Shown here: positions 6,005 through 8,444 of the stretch, piece after piece | Position numbering within the stretch: position 1 is the first letter of the stretch | Layout: the number at the start of each line of letters is the position of its first letter | Origin: an uncultured Eubacteriales bacterium | GTDB lineage: Bacteria; Bacillota; Clostridia; Oscillospirales; CAG-272 | Length of the DNA stretch: 8,444 nt | Reading direction: 5' to 3' | Assembly (NCBI GenBank): GCA_934477985.1 | Contig: CAKSOR010000093.1 | Location: forward strand, 1-8,444 | Made by a program: the position numbers and the translations under genes | The notes under the pieces: generated by a model | Told to the model about the DNA's origin: nothing | Database searches by the model: none | What the model saw: the letters and a program-made list of their open reading frames with translations, nothing else

Positions 6005-7116
6005 GTATAATCGGCTGCGGAAACCGGTTAGGCTCGCTGCTCGGGCTGCTTGAGGCAAATGAGGACATGCGGATCACCGCGGTCGGCGACCCGGATCTGA
6101 ACGCGATGCGTGAGAAATTCGCCCTCCGCGGCTATATGCCGGATTTATACGCAAGCGCCGACGAGATGCTGAGCTCGGAAGAGCTCGACGGAGTGATGAT
6201 CGGCACACGCTGTTCGCTGCACACGCCTATGGCGCTGAAAGCCGCGGCGAAGAATGTCCCGGTCTTTCTCGAAAAGCCGGTCTGCACGTCATGGGAGCAG
6301 TATTACGAGCTGAAGCAGCTGCTTCCGGTCGCCGACAGATTTGTCGTCTCGTTCCCGCTCAGGCTGACCAACCTTATCCGCGAGGTGAAAAAGCTGCTGG
6401 CGGCAGACGTGATCGGTCGTATCGAGCATGTCGAGGCGTTCAATGACGTCTTCTACGGTCGCGGATACTACAAAAAATGGTATCGCGACGACAGTGAGAC
6501 CGGCGGACTGTTCTTGCAGAAGGCGACGCATGATTTCGACTACATACTCGATCTTCTCGGAGACGAGACGCCGCTCAGGATTTCGGCTGTAAGCTCGAAA
6601 CGGGTTTTCAGGGGAGATATGCCGGCGGGGCAGAAATGCTCCGACTGCAAAGTGGCGGCTGAGTGCCCGGAAAGCCCCATGAATCTCGAGAAAGCCGGAG
6701 AACCCGCGAACGGACCTTACTGCTGCTTTGCCGTCGACACCGGAAACCAGGACAGCGGCAGCGCTCTGATTGAGTTCGTGTCGGGACTTCATGTAGTCTA
6801 CACGCAGGATTTCATCGTCCGGAAAAAGGCGGGACGCCGCGGCGCAAGGCTCATCGGCTACAAGGGGACGCTGGAGTTTGATTTCAGGACTTCTGAGATA
6901 ACGCTTTACAGTCACTTCGAGGACAAGGTTGAGACCTTCAAAGTCCCGAATACCGGAAATCACAGCGGCGGCGACAGCATACTGATTAATGATTTCGCCG
7001 ATCTCGTCCGCAAGGAGGGCAGATCACACGCAAACCTCGCCGACGGTCTTGCGAGCGCCAGGCTCTGTCTCGCGGCGCGCGATTCCGCCGAGAAGCATGT
7101 TTTCGTGACGCTGTAA
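5992..7116 (+). CDS. Gfo/Idh/MocA-family NAD(P)-dependent oxidoreductase with Cys cluster
   Basis: This 374-residue protein has an N-terminal Rossmann fold with GIIGCGNRLG (residues 5-14), the family motif EKP (94-96) and GGLFLQKATHDFDY (171-184), which contains the probable catalytic His 180. The family oxidises, reduces or epimerises sugars and inositols, and includes the NAD-using GH109 glycosidases. An internal segment has Cys 216, 219 and 225 (CSDC then ECPES) followed by Cys 244-245, which could bind a metal. Similar inserts occur in some family members, from memory. An AAAAGGAG (5977-5984) lies 7 bases before the ATG. The gene overlaps the GH123-like gene by 13 bases and ends the operon. 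Its substrate is unknown; a product of the upstream amino-sugar enzymes is the obvious guess. Confidence 0.88.
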   Translation: MYRIGIIGCGNRLGSLLGLLEANEDMRITAVGDPDLNAMREKFALRGYMPDLYASADEMLSSEELDGVMIGTRCSLHTPMALKAAAKNVPVFLEKPVCTSWEQYYELKQLLPVADRFVVSFPLRLTNLIREVKKLLAADVIGRIEHVEAFNDVFYGRGYYKKWYRDDSETGGLFLQKATHDFDYILDLLGDETPLRISAVSSKRVFRGDMPAGQKCSDCKVAAECPESPMNLEKAGEPANGPYCCFAVDTGNQDSGSALIEFVSGLHVVYTQDFIVRKKAGRRGARLIGYKGTLEFDFRTSEITLYSHFEDKVETFKVPNTGNHSGGDSILINDFADLVRKEGRSHANLADGLASARLCLAARDSAEKHVFVTL

Positions 7117-7183
7117 TGAGATTGTTTCCGCGGTAAAAAATCACATGTGCCGCCGCATCACCATATAATCAGAAATTCTTGCG

Positions 7184-7212
7184 AGAGGGGGAGAATTTTC
7201 CCCCTCTTTTTT
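7184..7212 (+). terminator. Rho-independent terminator of the sugar operon
   Basis: AGAGGGGGA (7184-7192) pairs perfectly with TCCCCCTCT (7199-7207) across a 6-base loop, followed by a T run to 7212. It lies 67 bases after the oxidoreductase stop and isolates the downstream ligase gene. The 67 bases between hold no ORF and only short palindromes (CACATGTG at 7142-7149). Confidence 0.9.
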
Positions 7213-7229
7213 CGATTTTTCTGTAACCT

Positions 7230-7258
7230 TTGATAAGTACTTGTCACTAATATATGAA
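7230..7258 (+). promoter_or_regulatory. Candidate promoter of the acyl-CoA ligase gene
   Basis: TTGATA (7230-7235, 5 of 6) and TATGAA (7253-7258, 4 of 6) are separated by 17 bases, just after the preceding terminator. This is the best sigma-A type match before the ligase gene. The -10 is weak, so the assignment is tentative. Confidence 0.5.
7234..7250 (+). promoter_or_regulatory. FapR-like operator candidate in the ligase promoter spacer
   Basis: TAAGTACTTGTCACTAA is an imperfect 17-bp palindrome. It matches the FapR operator as I recall it (TTAGTACCTGATACTAA) at 13 of 17 positions. FapR is the malonyl-CoA-sensing repressor of lipid synthesis genes in Bacillota. The site lies between the predicted -35 and -10, where binding would block RNA polymerase, and the gene is a fatty-acid-activating enzyme, which fits. 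The consensus is quoted from memory. Confidence 0.4.
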
Positions 7259-7314
7259 CGCACGCCGGGGTTAGCGTGCAGATCTTATTTCTTCGAAAGG
7301 TTACGGTCTTCAAG

Positions 7315-8444
7315 ATGGCAAAAAATAAAAATTATCCTCTCTATGAGGTCTCTCCGCTTACCGATTTCAAGGATATGCTCAGACAGGCGGTCGAGCAGGA
7401 CGGCGACAAGATCGCGCTCCGTTACTTCCGTGATTACGCCGCGAAGGACATCCGCGACGTCACCTATAACGAATTCAAGCGTGAGACCGAGGAGCTCGGC
7501 ACGGGGCTCGCCTCGCTCGGAATCACCGACGCGCATGTCGCTATGGTCTCCGAGAACCGCTATGAGTGGATTCTCACCTACATCACCGTCCTCAACTCTG
7601 AGGGCGTCTACATCCCGGTCGACAAGGAGCTCCCCTTCAACGAGCTTATGAACATCCTGGCTCACAGCGACACGAAGGTCGTCTTCTTCTCGAAGCACTA
7701 TGAGCAGAAATTCCGCGAGAACGCCGCTTCGCTCCCATGGATCAAGTATTTCGTCGGTATCGACCTCGCTCCAGAGGATTCGGATGAGCGCTTCATCTCG
7801 ATGGGCGCGCTGATGATGCGCGGCGCTGAACTGCTCGATTCTGGCGACACCACCTATCTTGACCTTCAGCCGAAGGACGAGGAGCTCAAGATGCTCGTCT
7901 ACACGTCGGGCACGACCGGCACTTCGAAGGGCGTTATGCTCTCGCTCCACAACCTCGTCTCGAGCGTCTACTACGGACTCCAGGTCTCTACTGTCTATGA
8001 GACTGATCTCTCGGTTCTCCCGTATAACCACACATACGAGGCGGTCTGCGGAATCCTCGTCTCGCTGCACCATCACTCCACTATCTGCATCAACGACAGC
8101 CTCCGCCACGTCGCTGACAACCTGAAGCTCTTCAAGCCGGATTACATCATGCTCGTGCCGCTGTTCGTCGAGAACCTCTACAAGAAGATACAGAACACGC
8201 TTGAGGCGACCGGCAAGGCAAAGCTCATTAACACAATGATCGCGACCAGCAACGGCATGCGCCGCATGGGAATCGACATGCGTAAGAAGCTTTTCAAGCC
8301 GATCCATGATGTCTTCGGCGGAAACTTAAAGAAGATTGTCTGCGGCGGCGCGCCTATCCGTCCCGAGCTCGCCGGATTCTTCGACGCTATCGGAATCAAT
8401 CTGATCAACGGCTACGGAATCACCGAGTGCTCGCCGCTCGTCTC
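7315..8444 (+). CDS. AMP-forming long-chain acyl-CoA synthetase-like ligase (3' end cut off)
   Basis: The first 376 residues are present and open to the window edge. This ANL-superfamily enzyme would adenylate a fatty acid and transfer it to CoA in the cytoplasm. Motif A3, MLVYTSGTTGTSKGVMLS, begins at residue 193. SVLPYNHTYEAVCGI is the motif seen as LPxxH in fatty-acyl ligases. GYGITECSP (from residue 366) is motif A5. The ATP-binding GD and the C-terminal lysine motifs lie beyond the edge. The start MAKNKNYPLYEV is chosen from its fit to the family. The nearest GAAAGG is 14 bases away, so the ribosome site is poor; a GTG at 7276 in frame is less likely. The gene is separated from the sugar operon by a terminator and is probably unrelated to it. 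Acyl-chain preference cannot be read. Confidence 0.9.
   Translation, partial: MAKNKNYPLYEVSPLTDFKDMLRQAVEQDGDKIALRYFRDYAAKDIRDVTYNEFKRETEELGTGLASLGITDAHVAMVSENRYEWILTYITVLNSEGVYIPVDKELPFNELMNILAHSDTKVVFFSKHYEQKFRENAASLPWIKYFVGIDLAPEDSDERFISMGALMMRGAELLDSGDTTYLDLQPKDEELKMLVYTSGTTGTSKGVMLSLHNLVSSVYYGLQVSTVYETDLSVLPYNHTYEAVCGILVSLHHHSTICINDSLRHVADNLKLFKPDYIMLVPLFVENLYKKIQNTLEATGKAKLINTMIATSNGMRRMGIDMRKKLFKPIHDVFGGNLKKIVCGGAPIRPELAGFFDAIGINLINGYGITECSPLV

Larger units (their letters stand above)
7223..7304 (+). repeat. 9-bp inverted repeat bracketing the ligase leader, with an inner hairpin
   Basis: GTAACCTTT (7223-7231) and AAAGGTTAC (7296-7304) are perfect inverse copies. Between them GCACGC (7260-7265) and GCGTGC (7274-7279) form a second hairpin with an 8-base loop. 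The right outer arm includes the purine-rich GAAAGG upstream of the ligase start. If the left arm is transcribed, pairing could hide it. However, the predicted promoter starts RNA near 7265, which would exclude both the left outer arm and the left arm of the inner hairpin. Confidence 0.4.

Noticed and set aside
6289..6963. 224-codon - strand open frame inside the oxidoreductase gene
   Set aside because: Antisense shadow of a gene with full Gfo/Idh motifs; no ribosome site and no recognisable motif.
5992..7116. GH109-type NAD-dependent alpha-N-acetylgalactosaminidase
   Set aside because: Attractive by context, but the protein is shorter than typical GH109, lacks an export signal, and I see only general Gfo/Idh motifs, so the specific call is not supported.
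7285..8307. 340-codon open frame on the - strand opposite the ligase gene
   Set aside because: It is antisense to a clearly recognisable AMP-binding enzyme. The composition (many E, V, R, D) is what GC-rich codons give in reverse, with no domain.

Overview
The window looks like chromosomal DNA from a fermentative, gut- or rumen-type Clostridia member (Bacillota). I infer this from the GC-rich, codon-biased genes, the consensus sigma-A type promoters, the AGGAGG-type ribosome binding sites, the divergent NagA/NagB branch and a clostridial-style acyl-CoA ligase. No 16S rRNA or other taxonomic marker is present, so this is not proven. Both ends cut through genes.

Region 1 (1-1255, + strand) is a tandem array of four small XRE-type helix-turn-helix regulators, the first of them partial. 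They are about 115 residues each and are chained by 1- or 4-base stop/start overlaps. The copies are related in DNA as well as protein, and copy 1 is a mosaic of copy-4-like and copy-3-like sequence. The array ends at a strong hairpin (1272-1310) whose symmetry also suits the convergent AraC gene.

Region 2 (1374-7212) is a sugar-catabolism locus. An AraC/XylS-type regulator (- strand) is transcribed away from a four-gene + strand operon. The operon encodes a NagB-like deaminase/isomerase, a NagA-like deacetylase, a GH123-like (DUF4091) glycosidase without a signal peptide, and a Gfo/Idh/MocA-type oxidoreductase with a cysteine cluster. All four genes overlap (4, 8 and 13 bases) and the unit closes at a terminator (7184-7212). 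The 140-bp divergent region has a perfect-consensus promoter for the regulator and a weak -35/extended -10 promoter for the operon. A 21-bp-period direct repeat, the expected layout of an AraC-family activator site, sits on the weak -35.

The likely logic is that an amino-sugar glycoside enters the cell, the GH123-like enzyme releases a HexNAc (GH123 precedent: GalNAc), and the NagA-like and NagB-like enzymes deacetylate and deaminate it. The oxidoreductase may handle a side or epimerised product. The NagB-like protein lacks the normal TGGT phosphate loop and the NagA-like protein lacks the usual NAM substrate motif. No kinase or transporter is visible. A pathway acting on a non-standard, possibly unphosphorylated, amino sugar is therefore the main novel hypothesis here.

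Region 3 (7213-8444) starts a separate transcription unit, a long-chain acyl-CoA synthetase-like AMP-forming ligase cut by the window end. Its promoter spacer carries a 17-bp imperfect palindrome resembling the FapR operator. No tRNA, rRNA, CRISPR array, insertion sequence or prophage structural gene was seen. No gene-free stretch exceeds 200 bases.
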